Source: a bacterium | GTDB taxonomy: Bacteria; Sumerlaeota; Sumerlaeia; SLMS01; JAHLLQ01 | Reading direction: 5' to 3' | NCBI GenBank assembly: GCA_020444065.1 | Contig: JAHLLQ010000004.1 | Location: 62,001 to 126,000, forward strand | DNA: 64,000 nucleotides | Shown here: piece after piece, positions 26,602 through 35,235 of the stretch | Position numbering within the stretch: the first letter of the stretch is position 1 | Layout: each line of letters opens with the position of its first letter | Program-made: the position numbers and the translations under genes | The notes under the pieces: model-generated | Told to the model about the DNA's origin: nothing | The model's input: the letters and a program-made list of their open reading frames with translations, nothing else | Database searches by the model: none

Positions 26602-27375
26602 ATGCCTGACCAGTGGATCGAAGCCGCCATTGCGCTGCTCACCCTGACGACGCTCGAGATCGTGCTCGGCATCGACAACATCATCTTCATCGCGATTATT
26701 GTCGCCAAACTCCCTCAAAGCCAGCGCCAGCGCGCCACCCGCCTCGGGCTCGGCCTGGCGATGCTCACACGAATCGGGCTGCTCTTAGCGCTCAGTTGGG
26801 TCATGCGCCTGACTGATCCGATCATCGAGTTGTTCCATCACGGCTTCTCCGGCAGGGATTTGATTCTCCTCGGAGGCGGCATCTTCCTGCTCGCGAAGAG
26901 CACGCACGAAATCCACGAGAAGCTTGAAGGCCCGCCGGAGGAGCATCTCACCGCAGGGAAGGCAGCCCGATCCTTTGGGCTGATCCTCGTTCAGATCATG
27001 GCACTCGATATCGTGTTCAGCTTCGACTCGGTCATCACCGCCATCGGCATGGCCAAACACGTGGAGATCATGATCACGGCCATCATCATCGCTGTGATCG
27101 TCATGATGCTGTACGCCAACGCCGTGTCGCAGTTCGTCGAGAAGCATCCGACGATGAAGATGCTTGCGCTCTCCTTCCTGATTCTGATCGGGGTGATGCT
27201 TGTTGTGGAGGGATTCGGCCAGCATGTTTCGAAGGGCTACATATACTTCGCGATGGGCTTTGCGGTCGCTGTTGAAATGCTGAACATGCGGTTGCGGAAA
27301 GTCTCGGCAAGGCCCGTGCGTCTGCACGGCGCATCGCCTTTTGCGCCGGACAACGAACCGGAATTGATAGACTAA
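26602..27375 (+). CDS. TerC-family membrane protein
   Basis: A 257-residue protein with about seven membrane helices. The family motif LEIVLGIDNIIFIAIIVAKL near residue 15 and a second copy, ALDIVFSFDSVITAIGMAK near 137, carry the paired conserved Asp residues thought to bind metal. TerC/YkoY proteins are manganese exporters in Bacillus. Here an envelope metal-export role is likely, with the metal uncertain. Convergent with the M56 peptidase gene, 9 bp apart. Upstream region 26378-26601 shows no gene. Confidence 0.88.
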   Translation: MPDQWIEAAIALLTLTTLEIVLGIDNIIFIAIIVAKLPQSQRQRATRLGLGLAMLTRIGLLLALSWVMRLTDPIIELFHHGFSGRDLILLGGGIFLLAKSTHEIHEKLEGPPEEHLTAGKAARSFGLILVQIMALDIVFSFDSVITAIGMAKHVEIMITAIIIAVIVMMLYANAVSQFVEKHPTMKMLALSFLILIGVMLVVEGFGQHVSKGYIYFAMGFAVAVEMLNMRLRKVSARPVRLHGASPFAPDNEPELID

Positions 27376-27384
27376 AAAGACCGC

Positions 27385-28947
27385 TCAGCGATCGAAAGGC
27401 GATCGGATGCGGCGATGGAGTTCTGCGATCGTGAAGGCCGTACCGCCGCCTTCCCGTTCGTACAGTCTCACACCCTGTTCCGCAGATGGTGTCGCGACGC
27501 GTACAAGCTTGATCGGGATCGTCTCAGCGTCCATTTCGGACAGCGACATCTCGTACTCGAACCAGCGCGTCACTCCCGGGTGTGCGCCCGGGGTTCCATC
27601 GTAGCAGACCTTCAAGACCTTGTCCCCCATCGCCAGCAGCACTTGGTCGATTTCGCCTTCCGGATTGCTCACATTGTAGATATGGAACTGTCCGGAAATG
27701 CGAAGCTGCTCGTCCAGAAGACGGACGCTGACGTTGCGAAAGCTCAGGTATGTCCAGGAACTTTCCGGCGTGACGACACCGGAATGCGTGATCTTGGCGA
27801 CATTGTAGCGCCGGCCACTCCACAGATGGCGTGGGGGAGTGGGATCGCCCGCCAGGTACTCCGACCAATTGGCCGACGCTACGCCCAGCATCAGACCAGT
27901 AATGACGATCAGAGCAACCAGTGGCCGCGGTGCTGGCGCCGCGAGGCGACGGCCCTTCTCCGTGACGCGGTGCAGCCGGCGGGCCAGGCGGAGTTCGCTC
28001 GGCGATGCCATTGCTGCCCCCAGCAGATCCGCGATGCCCATCCAGCGCCGGCGCGCCGCCAACTCGTTCATTTGATACTCGGTCACGTCGACCAGAGTGT
28101 TCGCGTACTCGAAAGGGTCGATGCCGGTGGAAAGCGGCAGATCGTCCGCAGCATTCTCGCAAGTCTCCTCCAGCATCGCTGGGAAGGAGACGTGTTCCCA
28201 GAAGTTCGGAACCAGAACGCCCGGCTTCCAAAGCAACGGCTGAAACCAGAACACGGAGCGGGCCAGTCGCGTCAGCAGGAGCCAGAAGTTATCCCCGCGC
28301 TTCACGTGGGAAAGCTCGTGCAGGTAGATGCTGGGACTGCCGATCGGGCGATCTTTCGCCAGCGGCAGGAGCACAACCTTCCGGAGAATACCAGCATGGA
28401 GGGGACTTGTCGTGACTGGTGTCGCCACCAGCCTGGGTGGCGAGACTCCGATAGCCGCGGCCGATCGGCGAAACTCCTCCAGGATCTCCTGGTCGCTGAC
28501 ATCTTTGGCTTCGCGACGGAGCAGGTAGCTATCCAGCAGACCCTGATAGCAGAGGAAAAGGAACCGCAACGCAGCCACGCCGGGCCAGAAAATCAGGAGG
28601 ATCAACGGCCACGTCAGCTTCAATCCCGGCGAAGGGTCCACGGACACATTCTCCGCATTGACCGTAGGGGGAGGCTCGACGACCTCTGTCTCTGGGGCAG
28701 TTCGACTCTGGGGAGTGAACCCAATCGATGGGATCAGGACTACGAAGAAGGGGGATAAAAATAGGCAAAGGAGCGTTACTCGCAGAATGGTATTCTGGAC
28801 TAACGCTCCCTTGCGAGAGCACAGGCGAGCGGCAGCCAACCCGGTGGCGAGGAGAATCGTCGATACCAGAAACAGATTCACCCCAACCGATGTGGCGTAT
28901 TGCGCAACATCCTGCAATGCTGCTTGCCACTGCATAGCCGCCATCAT
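27385..28947 (-). CDS. BlaR1/MecR1-like M56 membrane metallopeptidase
   Basis: A 520-residue membrane protein. Four or so helices surround a cytosolic zinc protease domain: HELSH at about 210-214, with the downstream Glu in LEETCENAADD. The C-terminal about 200 residues are periplasmic and lack the penicillin-binding sensor domain, so it is a variant of unknown signal. In BlaR1 the protease inactivates the BlaI repressor. The BlaI-like gene is 24 bp upstream on the same strand. Start codons GTG 28950, ATG 28947 and ATG 28944 are all possible after AAGGGG. Confidence 0.85.
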   Translation of the reverse strand: MMAAMQWQAALQDVAQYATSVGVNLFLVSTILLATGLAAARLCSRKGALVQNTILRVTLLCLFLSPFFVVLIPSIGFTPQSRTAPETEVVEPPPTVNAENVSVDPSPGLKLTWPLILLIFWPGVAALRFLFLCYQGLLDSYLLRREAKDVSDQEILEEFRRSAAAIGVSPPRLVATPVTTSPLHAGILRKVVLLPLAKDRPIGSPSIYLHELSHVKRGDNFWLLLTRLARSVFWFQPLLWKPGVLVPNFWEHVSFPAMLEETCENAADDLPLSTGIDPFEYANTLVDVTEYQMNELAARRRWMGIADLLGAAMASPSELRLARRLHRVTEKGRRLAAPAPRPLVALIVITGLMLGVASANWSEYLAGDPTPPRHLWSGRRYNVAKITHSGVVTPESSWTYLSFRNVSVRLLDEQLRISGQFHIYNVSNPEGEIDQVLLAMGDKVLKVCYDGTPGAHPGVTRWFEYEMSLSEMDAETIPIKLVRVATPSAEQGVRLYEREGGGTAFTIAELHRRIRSPFDR

Positions 28948-28971
28948 CACCCCTTATTTCTTGGGCCTTGC

Positions 28972-29352
28972 TTACTTCTTGTTCCGCTCTTCCAGGTCCT
29001 TGCGCAGGCGGTCAAGGCCATCCCCCGTGATCTTGCCACGCTGGATGAGGAACGAGGCCAGCTCTTCGTCCGAGCCACCGAACATCCCGCGAAGGATGTC
29101 CATCAGGCCAACCTTGGTGTCCTCGATCTCTTCCTTGGGGAAGTAATAGTAGTTCGAGTCGCCTGCGACCTTGCGCCGGCCAACGGCGCCTTTCTTCCGC
29201 ATGCGGCGCAGAAGCGTCTGCACCGTCGAAAGCGAAATCGGTTCGGTTTCGTTCAGCTTTTCTGTGATCTGCTTGGCGGTGACTTCACCGTCTGCGGAGC
29301 AGAGCACTTCCATGATGCGGAGTTGAGCCCGGCCGAATCTTGGAATACCCAT
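28972..29352 (-). CDS. BlaI/MecI-family repressor
   Basis: A 126-residue winged-helix repressor: RFGRAQLRIMEVLCSADGE, then AKQITEKLNETEPISLSTVQTLLRRMRKKG, which is the recognition region, and a wing with DSNYYYF. The acidic C-terminal helix is the dimer part cut by BlaR-type proteases. ATG 29352 has AAGGACGAG upstream. It is 24 bp from the M56 gene, so the two form a signalling pair. A matching dyad lies at 29393-29416. Confidence 0.9.
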   Translation of the reverse strand: MGIPRFGRAQLRIMEVLCSADGEVTAKQITEKLNETEPISLSTVQTLLRRMRKKGAVGRRKVAGDSNYYYFPKEEIEDTKVGLMDILRGMFGGSDEELASFLIQRGKITGDGLDRLRKDLEERNKK

Positions 29353-29786
29353 AATCTCTCGTCCTTTTCTTGACCTCTTGTCGGTTCTTCTCCTGTACAT
29401 GCGGTGACATATACAGTGGTTTATAGCTTGGGTACCCATGTGAGGGGTCGTCAATGAGTTCATGCGGATTTTGAAACAAATCGCGCATGTGTGACATTTC
29501 GTGAGGCTTGGCCCCGATGCCAATCCCAACCCCGGGGCCCGTTGAACCGAAGTTCGACTCTCATTTCCCAACTGATTACTATACCAGAAGACTAGTTCAT
29601 TCCAGGTCGCTGTGCAAGCGTAAAACTCAACGACCGTCTATATTTGATGCGACTGCAATTTCCGACTCTCACAGACTTCCAGCGCTTTTTCCCGTCATCA
29701 GAGACCGGCTTTGCTTGCATTCCCAATGGCGAGAGAATAAAGTGCTTTATCAAATCGGACGGAACCCCCGTCCCGGGAGGGCTGCC
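29353..29786. other. 434 bp intergenic region
   Basis: Between the BlaI-like gene and the VOC gene there is no supported reading frame. It holds the dyad at 29393-29416. On the plus side, TTGCAT (29715-29720) with GAATAA about 15 nt downstream could be a promoter for the VOC gene, and ATAAAG-TG-CTTTAT at 29737-29750 is a short inverted repeat. Both are weak. Confidence 0.4.
29393..29416 (-). promoter_or_regulatory. operator-like dyad of the BlaI/M56 pair
   Basis: A 24 bp inverted repeat, arms CTGTACATG and CATATACAG around a 6 bp centre (8 of 9 pairs match), about 40 bp upstream of the BlaI-like start. BlaI/MecI operators are dyads with TACA/TGTA cores, which these arms contain. It overlaps the region where the promoter should lie. 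Confidence 0.6.
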
Positions 29787-30173
29787 ATGAGACTGAACCA
29801 CGCCGAGCTATTTGTCAGTGATGTGCCCCGATCCCTTCGGTTCTACGAGGAAGTTCTGAATGCCGCGGTGATCGAGGAGCACGAAACCCGCGCGGTTCTT
29901 CAGTTGGACCTGGAGACCACGCTGACGCTTCGCCACATGCCGCCGGATATGTACAGTCCGTTCTCCGATGGCATTCGATTGTACTTCGAGTGTACTCACT
30001 TTGAGGACGACTGCCGCCGATTGCGACGGGCTGGCCTGGAATTCTCCGCCCGTCCCCGTGCAACCGAGGAAGGCCGTCAGGAGGCCCTGATTCAGGATCC
30101 GGACGGCCACGAGGTCTGCCTTTATCGATCCGGCGTACCCGTAGAGGAAGAAAGCCTCTTCAGCTTCGGATGA
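29787..30173 (+). CDS. glyoxalase/bleomycin-resistance (VOC) domain protein
   Basis: A 128-residue single VOC domain: LNHAELFVSDVPRSLRFYEEVL at the start and IQDPDGHEVCLYRSG near the end, with the metal-site His in NHAELFV and the C-terminal Glu (HEVCLY). Substrate unknown; glyoxalase-like or antibiotic-binding roles are both open. ATG 29787 has GGGAGG 6 nt upstream. A terminator follows. Confidence 0.8.
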   Translation: MRLNHAELFVSDVPRSLRFYEEVLNAAVIEEHETRAVLQLDLETTLTLRHMPPDMYSPFSDGIRLYFECTHFEDDCRRLRRAGLEFSARPRATEEGRQEALIQDPDGHEVCLYRSGVPVEEESLFSFG

Positions 30174-30196
30174 CCGGAGCCCCCGACCAACCATCC

Positions 30197-30232
30197 GGCG
30201 CCAGTCCTCCTTCGCGGGGACTGGCGCCTTTT
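30197..30232 (+). terminator. rho-independent terminator after the VOC gene
   Basis: An 11 bp perfect stem, GGCGCCAGTCC and GGACTGGCGCC, with a 10 nt loop, followed by TTTT, 23 bp after the stop. Confidence 0.85.
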
Positions 30233-30383
30233 CATTTGGCAATCAATCGCATGACTTCCCGTCGAGCGGATCAAATTACTTCGCAGTTTGAAATTTGCTC
30301 GACAGACGCCCCGCCCCATTGACTAGGATGCTTGGTTCAGCGATGAAAATCACATCCTGCACAAGTCCCCGAAGGAGTAGAAC

Positions 30384-31766
30384 ATGCCTGATCTGAGTGT
30401 AGAGTTTTGCGGCGTCAAATCGCCGAATCCGTTTTGGCTGGCCTCGGCGCCGCCGACCAATTCTGCCTACCAGGTGGCACGGGCTTTCGATGCGGGATGG
30501 GGAGGCGTGATCTGGAAGACCATTGGCGAGCCCATCGTCAATGTGAGTTCCCGATACGGCGCCATGGACTATATGGGTTCCAAGGTCGCCGGTTTGAATA
30601 ACATCGAGCTGATCAGCGATCGGCCGATCGAAGTGAATTTCAAGGAAATCTACGATATCAAGCAGCGCTATCCGAACCACGTCGTCTTTGCTTCGCTCAT
30701 GGTCGAGTCGAAGGAAGAGACGTGGCAGGAGATGGTGAAGCGCACAATCGATTCCGGCGCCGACGGGATCGAGCTTAACTTCGGGTGCCCCCACGGCATG
30801 AGCGAGCGCGGCATGGGCTCGGCTGTCGGCCAGGTTCCCGAGTACTGTCAGATGATCACCGAATGGGTCGTCAATGCGGCCAACAAGCAGCTTCCCGTTA
30901 TTGTGAAGCTGACACCGAACGTGACCGACGTTCGCATGCCGGGACGCGCGGCCAAGGCAGCCGGCGCAGACGGCGTGGCGCTAATCAACACGATCAACTC
31001 GATCATGGGCATCGACCTCGATACGTACGCGCCGAAGCCCTGTGTCGACGGCCTCGGCTCTCACGGCGGCTATTGCGGCCCGGCTGTGAAACCGATTGCT
31101 CTGCACATGGTTTCGCAGATTGCAACCGATCCCGATTGTCCGGACCTGATCAGCGGCATCGGTGGCATCCAGAAGTGGCAGGACGCCGTCGAGCACATGC
31201 TGTGCGGGGCCACAACGGTGCAGGTCGCGACAGCGGCGATGCACTACGGTTTCCGGATCGTAGAGCAGTTGGCCAGCGGTATGAAGAACTGGATGCGCGA
31301 GAAGGGCTTCGAGACGCCCCACGACTTCATCGGCTTGTCCTCCTCGAAGATTCGCGAGTGGAAGAATCTGAACCTGAATCACAAGGTCGTCGCGGAAATC
31401 GATCAGCAGAAGTGCATCAACTGCGGCCTGTGCTACATCGCCTGCGAAGATGGCTGCCACCAGTCCATCAATAAGACTCACAAGCCCGTCTCGGACCTTG
31501 CCAGCAACGGCTACAGCGATCGCGTGTACAAGAGCGGCAGCCGCACCGGTATGGCCGGCGCCGGAGCCGACGGCATCGTGAATATGTACCAGATCAACCA
31601 GGAAACCTGCGTGGGCTGCAACATGTGCTCGCTGGTGTGTCCGGTTGAAGGCTGCATCACGATGAAGCAAATCGACACGGGCAAGGAGCCGATGAGTTGG
31701 GCGCAGTATCAGGAACGCCTGGCCGCAGGCACGATCGAGCCCATCCAGCCGCCGGAGCACGTGTAA
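30384..31766 (+). CDS. preA: NAD-dependent dihydropyrimidine dehydrogenase subunit PreA
   Basis: A 460-residue protein that reduces uracil and thymine to dihydropyrimidines with PreT. Residues 1-330 form the FMN-binding TIM barrel (ELNFGCPHGMSERGMG holds the catalytic region, IVKLTPNV the phosphate-binding part). The C-terminal part has two 4Fe-4S motifs, CINCGLCYIAC and CVGCNMCSLVCP. The ribosome site is AAGGAG. cdd starts on its last base. PreT is not in the window, so electron delivery here must come from elsewhere. Confidence 0.92.
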   Translation: MPDLSVEFCGVKSPNPFWLASAPPTNSAYQVARAFDAGWGGVIWKTIGEPIVNVSSRYGAMDYMGSKVAGLNNIELISDRPIEVNFKEIYDIKQRYPNHVVFASLMVESKEETWQEMVKRTIDSGADGIELNFGCPHGMSERGMGSAVGQVPEYCQMITEWVVNAANKQLPVIVKLTPNVTDVRMPGRAAKAAGADGVALINTINSIMGIDLDTYAPKPCVDGLGSHGGYCGPAVKPIALHMVSQIATDPDCPDLISGIGGIQKWQDAVEHMLCGATTVQVATAAMHYGFRIVEQLASGMKNWMREKGFETPHDFIGLSSSKIREWKNLNLNHKVVAEIDQQKCINCGLCYIACEDGCHQSINKTHKPVSDLASNGYSDRVYKSGSRTGMAGAGADGIVNMYQINQETCVGCNMCSLVCPVEGCITMKQIDTGKEPMSWAQYQERLAAGTIEPIQPPEHV

Positions 31767-32185
31767 TGATCGACGCGAAGCAAACGGAAGAACTGATCGC
31801 AGCGGCCCGGGACGTACAGTCCCGGGCTTACGCACCCTATTCGAACTTCCCGGTCGGCGCGGCGCTGCTGACTGACAAAGGCCGAATCGTCACGGGCTGC
31901 AATGTGGAGAACGCAAGCTACGGCCTGACGATCTGTGCAGAGCGCAATGCCCTGACGCGTTGCGTCGCCGAGGACGCCGGAAAGCCCGTGGCGCTCGTCG
32001 TCGTCGGCAACACCGACGATGCACTGACGCCGTGCGGTGCCTGCCGCCAGTTCATCCTCGAATTCAATCCCGACATGGAAGTCATCTGCATCGGCCTCAA
32101 GAAGGGCGAGCGGAAGGACTTTACCGCTCTTGGTCTGCTGCCGGGCGCATTCCGCTCATCGGACCTCGACAAAGCGAAGTCGTAG
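31766..32185 (+). CDS. cdd: cytidine deaminase
   Basis: A 139-residue homotetrameric type cytidine deaminase. ATG 31766 overlaps the preA stop by one base (TAATG). NVENASYGLTICAERNAL contains the C-A-E catalytic site, and PCGACRQ holds the other two zinc cysteines. It converts cytidine to uridine and deoxycytidine to deoxyuridine. Co-translated with preA, it makes a pyrimidine salvage-to-degradation unit, followed by a terminator. Confidence 0.94.
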   Translation: MIDAKQTEELIAAARDVQSRAYAPYSNFPVGAALLTDKGRIVTGCNVENASYGLTICAERNALTRCVAEDAGKPVALVVVGNTDDALTPCGACRQFILEFNPDMEVICIGLKKGERKDFTALGLLPGAFRSSDLDKAKS

Positions 32186-32217
32186 ATCCAATTCGGCGAG
32201 AAGCAGAGTTAAATGAA

Positions 32218-32247
32218 AAGGGCCCGGTGCTGCGATACCGGGCCCTT
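32218..32247 (+). terminator. bidirectional terminator between cdd and sppA
   Basis: Stem AAGGGCCCGGT and ACCGGGCCCTT (11 bp) with an 8 nt loop, followed on the plus strand by CTCTT and on the minus strand by TTCATTT. It lies between two convergent genes. Confidence 0.75.
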
Positions 32248-32290
32248 CTCTTATGGGAGGTCGCCACCGCTTGCGCGGTAGTCTTTTGGC

Positions 32291-34087
32291 TTAGCGGAAA
32301 TTGAAGTTTATTGGGTTCCAGGTCAGGATCGCCGGCTCGTCCTTCATCAGGGTCATCGCATCCATCAGCGTCTGCACCTGCTCCGGAGGCAGAACGGCCT
32401 GCAGCGTCTGAACCATGTCCGGTGTCATGAGGGCATTCGGAACGATTGCGCCGGCCGAGACATCGCCGCCCATCACTTCCTCGAGCAACTCGAAGAACGT
32501 CTTCTCGCGGGGGTACTGGACTATGCTGATGTCCGGATTGCCGATCATGTCGCGCGCGATCGCGATCGCTTCTTCGGTTCCGCCGAGTTCATCGATCAGG
32601 CCATTGTCCTTTGCGTCGATGCCACTCCAAACGCGGCCCTGGCCAAGTTCCTTCACGCGATCCTGGGTCATGCCGCGACCATCGGCCACCTTGCGTGTGA
32701 AAGTGTCGTAGGTCGTGTCGATCATGTGGTTCATAATCTCGCGTTCGTTCTCATCCCACGGTTCAGCTTCGTCCCAGATCGTCGCGTTCTGGCCGACGGA
32801 GAGCATTTGCTTGCTGACGCCGATCTTCTCGTACGTTCCGCCAAAGCTGAACTTTCCGCCGACGACGCCGATGCTGCCTGTCAGTGTTGTGGGCTCGGCC
32901 ACGATCTTGTCCGCGCCCATGGAAATGTAATACCCGCCGGAGGCCGCCACGCTGCCCATGCTGACGACGACGGGCACGCCCTGCGCCTGAATCTGTTCCA
33001 GGCGATTCCAGATGCGATCGCTTGCAATCGCGCTGCCGCCCGGGCTGTCGACGCGCAGGACGATCGCCTTCGTGTCGCCCTCATCCATCACGTCGTCGAG
33101 CAAATCGAGGAAGTCCTCGCTGGCAATCTGCTCGCCCTGCTGGAAGGGATTTTCGTCTGCGCGACCATCGATGATTGCGCCGAGCGCGTAGACCAGAGCG
33201 ATGCGCTCTTTGCCGTCGGACTTCTTGTCGGAGTCGGCGTTCATGTTGCTGAAGAGCGTGAACAGGTTGATCGATTCCTTTTCCTTCTTCGGCTTCGCGC
33301 GGTATTCGTCATCGTACTCGATGCCATTCTCTTCCGCGTACTGATCCAGAAAATCCTGGTAGTAGGCGATATCCGTGATCAGACCTTTGTCCAGCGCCCA
33401 TTGGCTCTCGAGCGGGCCGGTCCACAGCACATCGCGAACATCGCCCATATCCATACCGCGACCTTCGGCGACATCCTCGACGATTGCCTCGGCGATATCG
33501 TCCAGGATCTCGCCCAACTGGATGCGATTTCCTTCGCTCATCGTGTTGTGCGTGAAGGGCTCCATGGCAGTCTTGAACTTGCCGGAGTTCACCACCTCCG
33601 CCTCGGCACCAACCTTCGCCAGCAGGTCCTTGAAGTAGTACATCTGAATCGAGATGCCCGGCGTCATCAGCATGCCGACTTCCGGCATGACAACCTGCGT
33701 TCCGGTCGATGCCAGCAGATATCCGCCCGGCGTTGCGGCATCGAACCATGTGATCAGCGGCTTGCCGCTCTCGCGGAACTTCATCAGGTGATCGCGAATC
33801 TCGGTCACTTGCGCCAGACCGACGGACGGACGACCGACTTTGAGAATCATGCCGACCACTTCGTCGTCTTCTGCGGCCTTGTCGATGGTCGCAGTGAGGT
33901 CTCGCAGGACAGTGCTTTGCTCGCCGAACAGCGCAAGTGGATTGCTGACTTCCGTGATCGGGCCATCCAGGACGATGATCGGCACTTTGCCCGCCGATTC
34001 CTCTTCGCTGGCCGATCCTTCTTCCGCCGCGCAGACCGGCACGACGGCCAGAATCAGCAGCCACATCAGAAAGAGTTTCGTTTTCAT
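32291..34087 (-). CDS. sppA: signal peptide peptidase SppA, long form
   Basis: A 598-residue serine protease of the inner membrane that degrades signal peptides after cleavage. It has a signal/anchor (1-20) and the two SppA repeats of the 67K type. Catalytic Lys is K172 in SGKFKTAMEPF; the nucleophile Ser is S383 in MGSVAASGGYY. ATG 34087 has GGGAG upstream (PAIP... earlier ATG at 34135 is rejected). Stands alone, separated from the preceding gene by 130 bp. Confidence 0.91.
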   Translation of the reverse strand: MKTKLFLMWLLILAVVPVCAAEEGSASEEESAGKVPIIVLDGPITEVSNPLALFGEQSTVLRDLTATIDKAAEDDEVVGMILKVGRPSVGLAQVTEIRDHLMKFRESGKPLITWFDAATPGGYLLASTGTQVVMPEVGMLMTPGISIQMYYFKDLLAKVGAEAEVVNSGKFKTAMEPFTHNTMSEGNRIQLGEILDDIAEAIVEDVAEGRGMDMGDVRDVLWTGPLESQWALDKGLITDIAYYQDFLDQYAEENGIEYDDEYRAKPKKEKESINLFTLFSNMNADSDKKSDGKERIALVYALGAIIDGRADENPFQQGEQIASEDFLDLLDDVMDEGDTKAIVLRVDSPGGSAIASDRIWNRLEQIQAQGVPVVVSMGSVAASGGYYISMGADKIVAEPTTLTGSIGVVGGKFSFGGTYEKIGVSKQMLSVGQNATIWDEAEPWDENEREIMNHMIDTTYDTFTRKVADGRGMTQDRVKELGQGRVWSGIDAKDNGLIDELGGTEEAIAIARDMIGNPDISIVQYPREKTFFELLEEVMGGDVSAGAIVPNALMTPDMVQTLQAVLPPEQVQTLMDAMTLMKDEPAILTWNPINFNFR

Positions 34088-34219
34088 AGTATCTCCCTTG
34101 GCAAACGAATCCGCAGTCGGGATCGCCGGCTGCATGTGCCAATTCTACGGACCAGTCGGCCGTATCTTCATTTGGCGGGGGAGATGTTTTTGGGGAAGCG
34201 CTTCTTCCGGACTGACTGA

Positions 34220-35131
34220 TCAGTCCTCGCGCTGCAGGTACTCGCGATAATTCCGGATTTCCTGCTGGGCCTTGATCAGGTCGTTCCTGGCCAGCGAAAT
34301 CTCTTCGGCCCGCAGCCGTTGCTCGGCCCGGGTGATGAAGAAGATAGCGGACTTGCCATATTCGGGATCATCCGTATGACCGGCGTGAATCAGAACCTTG
34401 GGCGAGCGATCGCGGCCGGGATTGGCCTGCGAGTATGCCAGTTCGATCTTGCCGATCGAGGTCGGACGCCACAGGTGGAAGACTTCGCGGCGTGGCAGGC
34501 TGTGCCGAATCAGGCGGGGATTGCGGCGCAGACGGTCGAACGTCGCCACTTCGTGCCCCTCCGAGTCGATCACGCGAAGGTAGTGCAGATACGCATCGCC
34601 CCGCTGTACCTCAAAAGACAGCGCACTGACCTCCTGCGGGCAGTCGTCCTTATCAAAGGTGAACTCCTCGTTATCGATCAGACCATCCGAGACCTGTCCG
34701 CGCGCGATCTGGTTCCACGTGTAGTTCACCAGCGTGGAATGCATCTCATCGCGCATCTTCAGGTAATTTGTGATCGTCCGGAGCAGCCCAAAAACCGCCT
34801 CGTCGTTGTAGGCCTTCGGGTCGTCGTCGCTGAGCGGGAGCGCGTTGAGCCCCTGGCCGATCAGCGCCGAGCAGTCGCTGAGGCTGAACGGGGGGAGCAC
34901 ATCGAATGGAGTCGGCGTCGCGACAGGTGTCTGCGTCGGCGAAGGACCGGCCACCGGGCCTGCGTTGGCGGTCGGTGTCGGCGTCGGCGTGGCCGCGGCC
35001 CGAATGACCTCTGCCGTCTCGCGCGGAGTGTCCGGGACCTGCGCCAAGGCGAGTCCGCCCGCGACTGCTGCGAGCAGCAGTGCCGCTATGGCTAGCGCAG
35101 GATGTATCCTTTTGGCGCCCGGGAAAGGCAT
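34220..35131 (-). CDS. exported protein of unknown function
   Basis: A 303-residue protein with a signal sequence or anchor (about 10-30: ALAIAALLLAAVAGGLALAQV), a Thr/Pro-rich linker and an acidic alpha/beta domain. There is one motif worth noting, WRPTSIGKIELAYSQANP, but no family I can name. ATG 35131 has GGAG at 6 nt; a GTG at 35182 would add a hydrophilic leader and is rejected. Confidence 0.5.
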   Translation of the reverse strand: MPFPGAKRIHPALAIAALLLAAVAGGLALAQVPDTPRETAEVIRAAATPTPTPTANAGPVAGPSPTQTPVATPTPFDVLPPFSLSDCSALIGQGLNALPLSDDDPKAYNDEAVFGLLRTITNYLKMRDEMHSTLVNYTWNQIARGQVSDGLIDNEEFTFDKDDCPQEVSALSFEVQRGDAYLHYLRVIDSEGHEVATFDRLRRNPRLIRHSLPRREVFHLWRPTSIGKIELAYSQANPGRDRSPKVLIHAGHTDDPEYGKSAIFFITRAEQRLRAEEISLARNDLIKAQQEIRNYREYLQRED

Positions 35132-35235
35132 GAATCGCTCCACTCGCCAAGGAGTCTGGGGCTGTTTGGAAACGACTGTCACGACAACGGCAAGGAAATT
35201 CCCAAGATTTAACTAAATACTCGCCAACTGAGAAC

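Noticed and set aside
28766-28813. mobile element end in the M56 gene
   Set aside because: The hairpin is within an intact reading frame and has no target duplication or transposase, so it is kept only as a structural finding.
32726-34219. 497-residue open frame on the plus strand
   Set aside because: Lies opposite sppA, which has both catalytic residues; no homology visible.
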